Shown: positions 14,973 through 23,027 of the stretch, piece by piece
Layout: each line of letters opens with the position of its first letter
Position numbering within the stretch: the first letter of the stretch is position 1
NCBI GenBank assembly: GCA_946534105.1
Contig: CAMNCG010000007.1
Span: forward strand, 1-40,326
Length of the DNA: 40,326 nucleotides
Direction of reading: 5' to 3'
From: an uncultured Verrucomicrobiota bacterium
GTDB lineage: Bacteria > Verrucomicrobiota > Kiritimatiellia > RFP12 > UBA3636
Notes under the pieces: model-generated
The model's database searches: none
What the model saw: only the letters and a program-made list of their open reading frames with translations
What the model was told of the DNA's origin: nothing
Position numbers and translations under genes: made by a program

Positions 14973-17645
14973 TCACACCCGCGCGGGGGCGGCGGCGCGG
15001 ACGGCGTACGATCCGGCGGGAAATTCGACGCTCTCGCGGCCGGGAAGATCGAGGATCGCGCGCGCGCCGGGGGGCACGACGATTTTCACGTTCATCGCGC
15101 CCTTGCCGCCGACGAGCTTCCAGTCGATGGACGCCTTGCCGCGGCGCGTTTCGATCGAGGCGCGCGCCCACGTGACGCCGTCGCCGGGCACGGGCGCGAA
15201 GCGGATGGTGCGGAAGCCCGGCTCCGCCGGCGAGATGCCGCCGACGGTTTCGTACATCCACTCCCCGATCGCGCCGTAGGCGTAGTGGTTGAAGGAATTC
15301 ATGTTCGCGTCGCCGAAGCCGTGCTTCGAGGAGTAGCTGTTCCAGCGCTCCCACATCGTCGTGGCGTCGCCGTCCAGGATCTGGAAATACCACGAGGGGT
15401 ACTCCCTGCGCCGGAAGAGGCGGTAGGCGACGTCGGCGCGGCCGAAGCGCGTCAGCACCGGGCACAGCAGCGGCGTGCCGAGGAAGCCCGTGGTGAGGGA
15501 GTTCTTGCGCGATTCGATGAGGAACACGAGCCGGTCCATCATGCGGGCGACGAGCGCCGGGTCGTCCACGAGACCGAAGCCGAGCGTGACGAGGTAGCCG
15601 GTCTGCGTGTCGCCGGCGACGCGCCCGCCCGCCGTCACGTATTCGCGGCGGTACGCCGCGACCGCCTTGCGGCGGAGCGCGGCGAAGGCGCGCGCGTCGG
15701 CGCGCTTGCCGAGGATCTTCGCCACTTCGGCCATGATGCCGGCGCACCGGGCGTAGTAGGCCGTCGCGATGAGGTCCGGCGGCGTCGGTGCGGCGCCGCA
15801 GATCGGATTGCCGTTTTCGTCGACGGGGCAGTCCACGGCGAGCCAGTCGCCGTAGTGCCACGGGCCTTTGTAGTCGACGACCCCGCGTTCCGAGAGGCGG
15901 CTTTTCCAGAAGCCGATCCAGCGCGCCATCGAATCGTAGCGGGCGCGAAGGATCCCTTCGTCGCCGTAGACGAGATACATCGTCCAGGGGCAGATCACGC
16001 CCGCGTCGCCCCAGCCGCAGCGGCCCCCGGCCGCGTCGCCGAGGACGTTCGGGGCGACGTCCGGGAAGGCGCCGTTCGCGAACTGGCCGTCCTCCAGGTC
16101 GCGCGTCCACTTGGTGAAGAACGCGGCGACGTCGCGGTTGAAGGCCGCGGTGCGCACGAACACCTGCGCGTCGCCCGTCCAGCCGAGGCGCTCGTCGCGC
16201 TGCGGGCAGTCCGTCGGCACGTCGAGGTAGTTGCCGATCTGCCCCCAGTTGAGGTTCGAGAAGAGGCGGTTCGCGAGCGGGTCGGAGCATTCGAACGCGC
16301 CGGTCTTCGCCATGTCGGTGTGGATCACGACGCCTTCGACGTCGCCGCATTCCGGCGGCACGGCGAAGTCGCCGGAGAGTTCGACGTAGCGGAACCCGTG
16401 GAACGTGAAGAGGGGCTCGTAGGTCTCGACGCCGAGGCCGCGGCAGACGTAGGTGTCCGTCGAGCGGGCGGTGCGGTAGTTCGCGGTGTAGAGCGTGCCG
16501 TCGGGATTGAGCATCTCGGCGTAGCGCACGACGATCGCGCCGCCGGGCCTGCCGCGCAGGGCGAGGCGCGGGACGCCGACCATGTTCTGCCCGAGGTCGA
16601 AGACGTAGCGCCCCGGCTCGGGTTCGGTGCGCCGGACGGGCCGAAGACCCGCCTGGCGGCGGATTGCGGCGTTGGTCCGGGCGCAGAGCGCCGCGCGGGG
16701 GACGTCGTGCACGACGACGGCTTTTTTCCAGCCTTTGGCATCGAAGCCGGGTTCGTCCCATCCGGGCGTTTCGAGGCGGGCGTCGTACGTTTCCCCCTGG
16801 TAGAAATCGGAGGAGCGGACGGGGCCGTTTTCGGTGGATTTCCACGAGGCGTCGGTCGCGACGACCATCCGCGATCCGTCGGCGAGTTCCACTTCGAGCT
16901 GCGCCAGGAACGCCGGCGTCGAGCCGAACTGGTTGCGGTGCCCGATCACGAGGTTTCCGGCGTACCAGCCTTCGCCGAGGAACGCGCCGAGGGCGTTGTC
17001 GCCCTCGCGCAGGAGCGCCGTCACGTCCCACGCGACGAGCTCGACGTGCTTGCGGTAGTCGGTCCAGCCCGGAGCGAAGAGGTCCCCGGCGGCGGGCTTG
17101 CCGTTCACGGTCATGGAGACGAGCCCGAACGCCGAGGCGTAGAGGCGCGCCTTCACGGGCGCGGCGGCGAGCCGGAATTCCTTTCGGAACATCGGCACGG
17201 GCAGCCCTTCGCGCGTGCGCGGCTTCCGGACGCCGATCCACTGCGCCCCGATCTCCCCTTCGCCGAACGGGCCGATCTCGAAGAAGGCGGTTTCGCTCCA
17301 CGGCGAAGGGGCGCCGTCCTTGTCCCAAGCCATCACCCGCCAGAAGACGGAGTCGCGGGGGCCGAGCGGCCTTCCCGCGTATTCGACGTCGAGCGTTTCG
17401 GAAGATTCGACGCGGCCGGTGTCCCAGAGGTCGTGGTCTCCGGCGGCGAGGTTTTCGGCGGACGACGCCGCGACGAGCCGGAACGCGGTCTGTCGCGCGT
17501 CGAGGCGCGCGTCTTCGATCTTCCACGAAAGGCGCGGGGTCCTGGTTTCGATTCCGAGCGGGTTCGGGAGAAATTCGCACACGAGGCCGACGGCGCGGCA
17601 GGGGGGCGCGGAGCTCGTCTTCACGGTCTTTTGGGCGGTTGGCAT
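14973..17645 (-). CDS. GH78 alpha-L-rhamnosidase
   Basis: 890 residues from ATG 17645; a GTG five codons upstream is an alternative. No signal peptide is seen. The order fits bacterial GH78: an N-terminal Ig-like domain (ETRTPRLSWKIED and FRLVAASS), a beta-sandwich binding domain (RLYASAFGLVSMTVNGK, FAPGWTDYRK), then an (alpha/alpha)6 barrel with the hallmark DCPQRDERLGWTGDAQ holding the acidic catalytic residues, and a C-terminal jelly roll. SFNHYAYGAIGEWMY near the end of the barrel is also typical. It releases terminal alpha-L-rhamnose from oligosaccharides, probably in the cytoplasm or periplasm. It is the last gene of locus 2 and has its own TATAAT upstream. Confidence 0.93.
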   Translation of the reverse strand: MPTAQKTVKTSSAPPCRAVGLVCEFLPNPLGIETRTPRLSWKIEDARLDARQTAFRLVAASSAENLAAGDHDLWDTGRVESSETLDVEYAGRPLGPRDSVFWRVMAWDKDGAPSPWSETAFFEIGPFGEGEIGAQWIGVRKPRTREGLPVPMFRKEFRLAAAPVKARLYASAFGLVSMTVNGKPAAGDLFAPGWTDYRKHVELVAWDVTALLREGDNALGAFLGEGWYAGNLVIGHRNQFGSTPAFLAQLEVELADGSRMVVATDASWKSTENGPVRSSDFYQGETYDARLETPGWDEPGFDAKGWKKAVVVHDVPRAALCARTNAAIRRQAGLRPVRRTEPEPGRYVFDLGQNMVGVPRLALRGRPGGAIVVRYAEMLNPDGTLYTANYRTARSTDTYVCRGLGVETYEPLFTFHGFRYVELSGDFAVPPECGDVEGVVIHTDMAKTGAFECSDPLANRLFSNLNWGQIGNYLDVPTDCPQRDERLGWTGDAQVFVRTAAFNRDVAAFFTKWTRDLEDGQFANGAFPDVAPNVLGDAAGGRCGWGDAGVICPWTMYLVYGDEGILRARYDSMARWIGFWKSRLSERGVVDYKGPWHYGDWLAVDCPVDENGNPICGAAPTPPDLIATAYYARCAGIMAEVAKILGKRADARAFAALRRKAVAAYRREYVTAGGRVAGDTQTGYLVTLGFGLVDDPALVARMMDRLVFLIESRKNSLTTGFLGTPLLCPVLTRFGRADVAYRLFRRREYPSWYFQILDGDATTMWERWNSYSSKHGFGDANMNSFNHYAYGAIGEWMYETVGGISPAEPGFRTIRFAPVPGDGVTWARASIETRRGKASIDWKLVGGKGAMNVKIVVPPGARAILDLPGRESVEFPAGSYAVRAAAPARV

Positions 17646-17698
17646 CTTGGATCGGTTCACGGGTTTCGGGATTTCGGTTTTTCGGAGCCTGGCGCGGC

Positions 17699-17704
17699 AT
17701 TATA
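17699..17704 (-). promoter_or_regulatory. Candidate -10 box of the GH78 gene
   Basis: A perfect TATAAT on the minus strand, alone in very GC-rich sequence, 50 bases before the ATG at 17645. No good -35 hexamer is seen upstream, so activation by a regulator is possible. Confidence 0.45.
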
Positions 17705-17769
17705 CGCCATCGCCCGCGGGATCGGCGGCCGGAAGGGACGGATCGCGCCGGCGCGCCGGGAGGAGCGGC

Positions 17770-20640
17770 CTAGCGGATTCCCCGCACGACCACGCCGAGG
17801 CCGTCGGCCGCCGAGAGCATGCGTTCGAGCCACTCGGTCTTCATGCTGATGCCCTTGGCGTCGGGGGCGATGCCGTGCGAGACGAGGAAGAGCGCCTCTC
17901 CGCGCTCTCCGGCGCGCGCGATGGCGCGCAGGATGTCCTCGATGTCGGTGTGGTAGTTCTCGCCCATGATGACGTTGGGCACGAGCCGCGCCGAGAGGAA
18001 GTCGGCCGCGGGGAGGAAGTAGCCGTCGGCCGTCGCGACGGGGCGCCACTGGTCGAGCTTCTCGCCCTTCGGATCGTGCGGATTCGGGTTGGGCGGGAAG
18101 GGCGCCCCGAGGCCGCGGACGCGCGTGATGCCGCGCGAAAGGAAGAGCGCGTCGGTGCGGTCGGTGCGGCGGCAGTTCGGATAGGCGTAGGAGCGCACGG
18201 GGACGCCCGCCTCGCCGAGTGCCGCCAGCTGCGGGGCGATGTCGGCCTTCCAGAAGGCCTCCTCGCCCATTGTCTCGACCGCCGGGGTGGCGTCGCGGTG
18301 GTTCAGGCCGTGGATGCCGATTTCATGGCCCGCCGCGAGCGCCTTCTTCATGAAGTCGATGCGGTTCGTGCCGACGACGAAGAAGGTCGCGCGGGCGTCA
18401 TATTTGGCGAAGAGCGGGAGCGCCGCCTCCCACTGGTCGAAGTTCGCGTCGTCGAAGGAGAGCGAGAGGACGCCGTGGCGCGGCCAGGCGCTTGCCTTGA
18501 GAGCGCACGAGGACAGCATGCCGTCGTAGTCGGTCACGACGATTTCGCCCCTGCGCTCCAGCTCGGCGAGCGCGTCGAGGTGCCTGCGGAAACTCTCGCG
18601 GTCGGCGAACGGGCACCAGCCTCCGTGATCGGCGGCCGAGACGCCGTGCGCCAGGAAGTCGGCGCGTTCGACGCCCTTGGCCCGGAGGTCCGCCACCACG
18701 GCGGCGGCGCGGTCGCAGTTGTTGGAGCCGAAGTTGTGGCGAGGGACCTCCGTTTGGCGAAGGCCGCATTCACGGGCGATGCGCGCCGTGGTTTCGTTCT
18801 GCTGGCAGAATGGCGAAAACAGGAAGCGCGGGGCGATGCCGGTTTCGGCCGCGATTTTGTCGGCGGAGTCGCGGATTTCGCGGCGCACCTCCTCCTCCTG
18901 CCCCTTTTCCAGCAGGGAGACGAGATTCGGGTGCGACTTCGTGTGCGTGGCGATCTCGTGGCCGCGCCGGACGAGCTCGCGCACGTCGTCCCACGTGAGG
19001 TGGCGGTCGTCCTTGCCGACCCAGTCCGTGACGATGCAGAACGTGCCGCGCCAGCCTCGCTCCTCCAGCATGGGCGCCGCGATGAGGAGGTGGTCCTTGA
19101 GCGAATCGTCGAACGTGAGCGCCACGCGGAGCGGAGCGGCGGCGGCCGTTGCGGCAAGCAGGCAAAAGGCGCCCGTGCCCGCACGTGCGGCGCGATGCGC
19201 TCGCCTTGGATCCGCACGTGCGGCGCTGCGCGCTCGCCCTTGCGGCAGGACGGAATCCGCAAAGGCGGCGGCACCATCGTAGTGCGCCACCATCACGGAG
19301 TGCGGCGGAAGCGCGGCGGGAAGCGGCACCTCCTCCCACGTGCGGGTTTCGTCGGTGATGCGGCAACGGACGCCTGCGTTTCCGCCGGCGCGCAGAACCT
19401 CGCCGGCAAGTTCCAGCGCAAACGGCGCCTCCACGTCGCCGGCATTGGCGAGCATGACCGCGAGGGAGCCATCGGCGCCGCGCGCCGCTGCGGAGAATAC
19501 GCCGCCGTTTCCGACGGCGCTCAGAACCTCGCCACCGTCCTGCCGCGAGGGTGAGCGCGAAGCGCCGCACTCGCGGACCTCCACCGCCGTGCCGCGCCTG
19601 CGCAGCTCATGGAAGGCAAGAAAGGCGCTATACGCCTTATGGGGCTTGTAGGTGAGCGGGTTGAAGAGGGGCGAGTAGTCGCCGAGGCCGCATCGGGCGT
19701 CGTAGATGGCCGCCGAATCGACCGGCCCGTTCTGGAAGCCGATCAGCGCCGCGGCGATCTCCGCCGCCTGCTTCGCCGTGCCGAGCTTTTCGTGCGACGG
19801 CTCCGGCAGCCACTCGTCGAGGCACGTCGGCACGTCCGCGAAGCCCGCCTTGTCCAGCGCGTCGCGGATGTAGCGGGCCTGCTCCATCATGTCGGCGACG
19901 CCCGAGTAGCTGTGCCAGGAGAAGAAATCCAGCGGGCAGCCATGTTCGCGCACGAACTTCAGAAAGGCGTGGAAGCATTCGACATGGTGGCGTGCGCGTT
20001 CGACTTTCCACGCATTGATCCACATCACGCCGCAGCTGCCGTATCCGCCGATCGCGAGGTGCGGGAAACAGGCCTTGAGGTGCTTGCTTGCAACCTCGTA
20101 GAGACGGCAGTATTCCTCGAAGGAGCCGTGCCACATCTGGTTCTTCTCGGGGTCGTCCCAGTTCTCCGGCTCGTTCCAGATCTCCCAGTGCGTGATCGTG
20201 TGGCGGAAGCCGCCCGCCCAGCCCTCGGTGTAGTGGCGAATCACGTGCTCGCAGATGCGCGCCCACTTGGCGTAGTCCTTCGGCGGGTCGATGCGGTAGC
20301 GCCGGACGTGCGGGTAGTTCTCGATGGTGACGCCGAGCCGGTAGAACGGCTCAATGCCGTTCTCGACGAGGGCGGTCAGAAGAACGTCGGTGAAGGCGAA
20401 GTCGTAGCTGGCCGGGTCGGTCTCGTCGGCGTCGAAGTCGCGGAAGACGTTCGGGATGTCGACGAAAATGTTGCGCCCGAACATTCCGCCCACGTCATGG
20501 AGGCGCGAGAAGGGGATGCCCGCCTCCTTGAGGTAGCGGAACATCGGGAAATCCCCGACACCGAAGAAGGGGGGCTGCCCGACGCCGTTGACGGGCTTGA
20601 CGGGGCCAAGGGCTTTCGAGGGAAAGACGTTGATGTTCAT
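17770..20640 (-). CDS. GH39-like glycosidase fused to two polysaccharide deacetylase domains
   Basis: 956 residues in one frame. Residues 1-350 are a clan GH-A barrel close to GH39 (beta-xylosidase/iduronidase type), with acid/base Glu in EIWNEPENW and a probable nucleophile in CLDEWLPE. There is no signal peptide on this part. A beta-sandwich region follows to about 460. Then comes a stretch encoded by repeat elements, and an internal hydrophobic segment (GAFCLLAATAAAAPLRVALTFDDS) that looks like the buried signal peptide of a second protein. Two NodB-like deacetylase domains follow: TFDDSLKDH with HTKSHPN, and SFDDANFDQW with HGLNH, each with the Asp pair and the HxxxH zinc motif. I infer that two genes were joined through repeat insertion. 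If translated whole, the internal segment could act as a membrane anchor. Confidence 0.75.
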   Translation of the reverse strand: MNINVFPSKALGPVKPVNGVGQPPFFGVGDFPMFRYLKEAGIPFSRLHDVGGMFGRNIFVDIPNVFRDFDADETDPASYDFAFTDVLLTALVENGIEPFYRLGVTIENYPHVRRYRIDPPKDYAKWARICEHVIRHYTEGWAGGFRHTITHWEIWNEPENWDDPEKNQMWHGSFEEYCRLYEVASKHLKACFPHLAIGGYGSCGVMWINAWKVERARHHVECFHAFLKFVREHGCPLDFFSWHSYSGVADMMEQARYIRDALDKAGFADVPTCLDEWLPEPSHEKLGTAKQAAEIAAALIGFQNGPVDSAAIYDARCGLGDYSPLFNPLTYKPHKAYSAFLAFHELRRRGTAVEVRECGASRSPSRQDGGEVLSAVGNGGVFSAAARGADGSLAVMLANAGDVEAPFALELAGEVLRAGGNAGVRCRITDETRTWEEVPLPAALPPHSVMVAHYDGAAAFADSVLPQGRARSAARADPRRAHRAARAGTGAFCLLAATAAAAPLRVALTFDDSLKDHLLIAAPMLEERGWRGTFCIVTDWVGKDDRHLTWDDVRELVRRGHEIATHTKSHPNLVSLLEKGQEEEVRREIRDSADKIAAETGIAPRFLFSPFCQQNETTARIARECGLRQTEVPRHNFGSNNCDRAAAVVADLRAKGVERADFLAHGVSAADHGGWCPFADRESFRRHLDALAELERRGEIVVTDYDGMLSSCALKASAWPRHGVLSLSFDDANFDQWEAALPLFAKYDARATFFVVGTNRIDFMKKALAAGHEIGIHGLNHRDATPAVETMGEEAFWKADIAPQLAALGEAGVPVRSYAYPNCRRTDRTDALFLSRGITRVRGLGAPFPPNPNPHDPKGEKLDQWRPVATADGYFLPAADFLSARLVPNVIMGENYHTDIEDILRAIARAGERGEALFLVSHGIAPDAKGISMKTEWLERMLSAADGLGVVVRGIR
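19178..19249. repeat. Two tandem copies of a CGCACGTGCG-centred repeat at the glycosidase/deacetylase junction
   Basis: Two direct copies (19178-19210 and 19211-19249) each contain GCACGTGCGGCGC followed by GCGCTCGCC. The second holds the perfect 12-base palindrome CCGCACGTGCGG. In the host frame they encode Arg/Ala-rich sequence (LPQGRARSAARADPRRAHR) right before the buried signal-peptide-like segment. Confidence 0.7.
19377..19533. repeat. 28-bp direct repeat pair within the glycosidase beta-sandwich region
   Basis: 19377-19404 and 19506-19533 agree at 26 of 28 positions and both encode GEVL followed by a Gly/Ala-rich turn on the gene strand. The spacing is 129 bp, a multiple of three. The second copy lies six bases from the repeat element at 19539. 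It may be a small duplication or a further repeat family. Confidence 0.5.
19539..19577. repeat. Inverted third copy of the repeat at 19178-19249
   Basis: About 34 of 39 bases match the reverse complement of 19211-19249. The element starts CCTGCCGCGAGGG and ends GCACTCGCGGA. It encodes RECGASRSPSRQDGG between AVEV and EVLSAVGN, again without breaking the frame. Confidence 0.7.
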
Positions 20641-20678
20641 GGCGTGAAGAGGACAGGGAAGCGATTAAAAGGCCAAAT

Positions 20679-20707
20679 ATTCTGCTACAAATCACAACGT
20701 CCGTCAA
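20679..20707 (-). promoter_or_regulatory. Candidate internal promoter before the GH39/deacetylase gene
   Basis: On the minus strand TTGACG (20702-20707), a 17-bp spacer and CAGAAT (20679-20684), in an AT-richer gap of 89 bp between two hydrolase genes. The leader would be about 30-35 nt. No strong ribosome site precedes the ATG at 20640. Confidence 0.45.
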
Positions 20708-20729
20708 ATCCCGCTGTGGAGAAAATGTT

Positions 20730-23027
20730 TTAGCATAAAGCCGCCGCCTTGCGTATCAGCCACGCGGCCGACGCGGCGAAACCATGGTTGAGGCTGGAGT
20801 CCGGCGAAAGATTTTCCCACAGGGTTCCCGTGGTGCGCGCCATCGGAAGAAAAAGCATCTTGCATTCGTCGAGACACTGCTTGGCGCGGCCGTGGCGCAA
20901 CAGCAGTTCAAGGCGCAGATAGGCGCCGATGATGGCGTTTGAGGCCGGAATCTCAGGATAGGTCCCGGCGATGTCGCGCGACGGGCCGAATTCGGAGCAG
21001 AGGCGCTCCCAGAGCGCTCCATGCGACGCGGGAGACGCAGCGCCAAACCAGAATGCGTAATACTGTCCCGTTTCGGTTACATGGCCCGTGAGGCGAAGGA
21101 CGCCACTGGCGTCGCGGACCGCGTTGTCCTCGAACCACATGCCGTTCCAGGCGAGACTGGCGGCCTTGTTGCGGACAACGGCTCCCCGCGCCGCCAATTC
21201 CGGGCGCCCCAACAGCACTGCCGCAGCCTCCAACGCGGCCGCGTAAACGAAGTTGGAGGGAAAGTTCGCGCCGCGTACATGGTCCTTGTCGTTGCAGCGG
21301 CTCCATTCCACGAAGACCCATCCCGGCAGATCTTCCAGAAGGCCATCCATGCCGACATGCCCTTGAAACCAGGCGAGGAGGCCTTCGAGCTTGGGACGGG
21401 CCCGTGTGACGAGGGCTTCGTCGCCCGTGCGCCCAAAGTATTCCGCAAGGGCCAGAATCCACCAGAGGGCGAAAGTCGGGATGAAGAGTCCGTCGATATG
21501 GTCGGACGGATAGCACATGGGAACCATGCCCTCCGGCAGATGGGGCGACTGCGGCGCGAGTATGTAGTTTTCGTGTGTTGCGCGCTCGACGACGGAATGG
21601 TTGGTGAAAAGCGCCTCTGCCCGGGCGGCGAAGAAGTTGTCGCACGGGTATGCCGCGCGTTCCCGTGACGGACAGTCCATGAGAATGTCAACGGCGTTCT
21701 GGGCGAAGGTGGCGCGGGCCGCGGAGACGATGGCGTCGAGATCGGCGTCGCCTGTCGGCGGAAGGTTGGCGCGGAAGGCTTCCGGATTCTCGAAGTCAAC
21801 CATCCCGAGACTTTTGATTTCCGCCGAACCTTCCAGAATGGAGACGGCTGCCACGCGGGCGCTTACAGGCTGGAAGGAAAGCAGGCCATAGCCGCCAGGT
21901 GCGAGGCGCCACTTGAGAACGCGCGTCCACGAGCCGCGAAGCGGGTTCACGGGGAAGCGAGAACCGTCTGGTGCGGTGATTTCGTCGTAAACCAGGAGGA
22001 TTGTGGCGCCTGACGGCGATGTAACTTCCAAGTGAAGCGAAAAGAAACCTGTCATGGTGCGGCCGAAGTCATAGAGGGCGCTCGGCACGGCGTGGTCGGC
22101 CAAAGGCCGGTCGTCGCAATGGGCGGCATTGGAAACGGCGCACCCCGCTTCGCCCAGCACTTCCGGCGCGGCGTCGTTCGGGGCGGCCCGGCTTTCGGCT
22201 GCCGCGATGTCGGCGGCGCCGACGAGACGCGCCGCATCAAGGGCGGGGTCGTCATCCCACTCGTCGGGCCGGAAACCCATGAAACCACCTACGCCGACAA
22301 GTCTGACTTCCCGGCGTGGCGGCGGCAAGGCGCCAAGATCGGGCAAGGCGTCGAAACGCGAGACGGGCTCGCCGGCATCGTGGAAGGCCAGGGCCGGGTA
22401 AGGCACTCCGCGCGGAAGAAGAATCGGAAGGGTCGCATCCGTCGAGACCGCGCGTTGCCACCCTTCCGGGGCTGCCCCGCCTTTGAAGAAGGAGGCGGTA
22501 TCCGTCGCAAGACGGCGTGACTCGAGAAAGCCGCGCTGGAAGCTGTAGCGCCGGACCCGCTGGACAAGCGTGCGGTCTCGCCATGCCTCGAAATCGGAGG
22601 TTTCGGCGAGAAGGCGCCCATCCGATGCGACAACCTCGGACGCGAAGAAGGGTCTCTGCCGGATGACGTCGAAGGCCGGCACATTGGCGGAATGGACCTC
22701 GACGACGACAACGACCCGTCGGTTGCCGCAATGGAATGCCGCTTCACCGCCCAAGTGGCCGTTCTGCGGCCCAAGTGCCGCTTCACGGCCATGTGCGATT
22801 GGAATTTCATCGACGCGTGCGTACCCGTGGGCGGTGCGGGCGGGGCCGTGGGCGACAAGACGGCCATCTATCCAGAGACGGTAGGAGTCCGCGGCGGCGA
22901 TGCGAATCACCGCTGCGTCATGGGGGTGGTCAAGGGCGAGCCGGAAGCAAGCCGCGACGTTCATCTCGTCGGGGGACGTATCTATCCAAAGAGCTTTCAT
23001 GGGTGCGCAAAACCAGCGCGAGATCAT
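20730..23027 (-). CDS. GH78-related (alpha-L-rhamnosidase-like) protein
   Basis: 765 residues from ATG 23027, which overlaps the stop of the preceding gene as ATGA; ATG 23000 is an alternative. No signal peptide. The N-terminal beta-sandwich has IRIAAADSYRLWIDGRLVAHGPAR and GYARVDEIPI, as in GH78 binding domains. A second sandwich (YDFGRTMTGFFSLHLEV, ILLVYDEI) is followed by an (alpha/alpha)6 barrel with DILMDCPSRERAAYPCDN, the counterpart of the GH78 DCPxRDExxxxGD signature but with altered acidic positions. The barrel ends with SSLNHGFAASAAWLI. A palindromic insert at 22733-22795 adds about 20 residues to the first sandwich. Likely acts on rhamnosylated or related oligosaccharides; the divergent signature makes specificity uncertain. 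Confidence 0.8.
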   Translation of the reverse strand: MISRWFCAPMKALWIDTSPDEMNVAACFRLALDHPHDAAVIRIAAADSYRLWIDGRLVAHGPARTAHGYARVDEIPIAHGREAALGPQNGHLGGEAAFHCGNRRVVVVVEVHSANVPAFDVIRQRPFFASEVVASDGRLLAETSDFEAWRDRTLVQRVRRYSFQRGFLESRRLATDTASFFKGGAAPEGWQRAVSTDATLPILLPRGVPYPALAFHDAGEPVSRFDALPDLGALPPPRREVRLVGVGGFMGFRPDEWDDDPALDAARLVGAADIAAAESRAAPNDAAPEVLGEAGCAVSNAAHCDDRPLADHAVPSALYDFGRTMTGFFSLHLEVTSPSGATILLVYDEITAPDGSRFPVNPLRGSWTRVLKWRLAPGGYGLLSFQPVSARVAAVSILEGSAEIKSLGMVDFENPEAFRANLPPTGDADLDAIVSAARATFAQNAVDILMDCPSRERAAYPCDNFFAARAEALFTNHSVVERATHENYILAPQSPHLPEGMVPMCYPSDHIDGLFIPTFALWWILALAEYFGRTGDEALVTRARPKLEGLLAWFQGHVGMDGLLEDLPGWVFVEWSRCNDKDHVRGANFPSNFVYAAALEAAAVLLGRPELAARGAVVRNKAASLAWNGMWFEDNAVRDASGVLRLTGHVTETGQYYAFWFGAASPASHGALWERLCSEFGPSRDIAGTYPEIPASNAIIGAYLRLELLLRHGRAKQCLDECKMLFLPMARTTGTLWENLSPDSSLNHGFAASAAWLIRKAAALC
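22733..22795. repeat. Palindromic/tandem insertion-like element in the GH78-related gene
   Basis: TGCCGCTTCAC occurs at 22737-22747 and 22776-22786, a 39-bp period, and the segment between can pair as GGCCGT-N3-GCGGC with GCCGC-N3-ACGGCC. It encodes HGREAALGPQNGHLGGEAAF on the gene strand, inserted between DEIPIA and NRRVVVVVEVHS, where related proteins have a short turn. Confidence 0.6.

Noticed and set aside
14899-17700. A 933-codon open frame on the minus strand, one frame off the GH78 gene
   Set aside because: Arg/Pro/Ala-rich translation with no domain; it is a shadow of the GC-rich alpha-L-rhamnosidase, which has full family motifs.
17748-17759. Palindrome CCGGCGCGCCGG after the deacetylase stop
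   Set aside because: Perfect 12-mer but likely chance in such GC-rich sequence; no T-run and no second copy seen.
15285-19554. Long plus-strand open frames (up to about 850 codons) opposite the GH78 and GH39/deacetylase genes
   Set aside because: Antisense to clear enzyme genes, with biased composition and no recognisable motifs; expected from high GC.
22455-22500. GGGGCAGCCCC palindrome in the GH78-related gene as a further inserted element
   Set aside because: Too short, and the encoded sequence could be native; no second copy found in the window.
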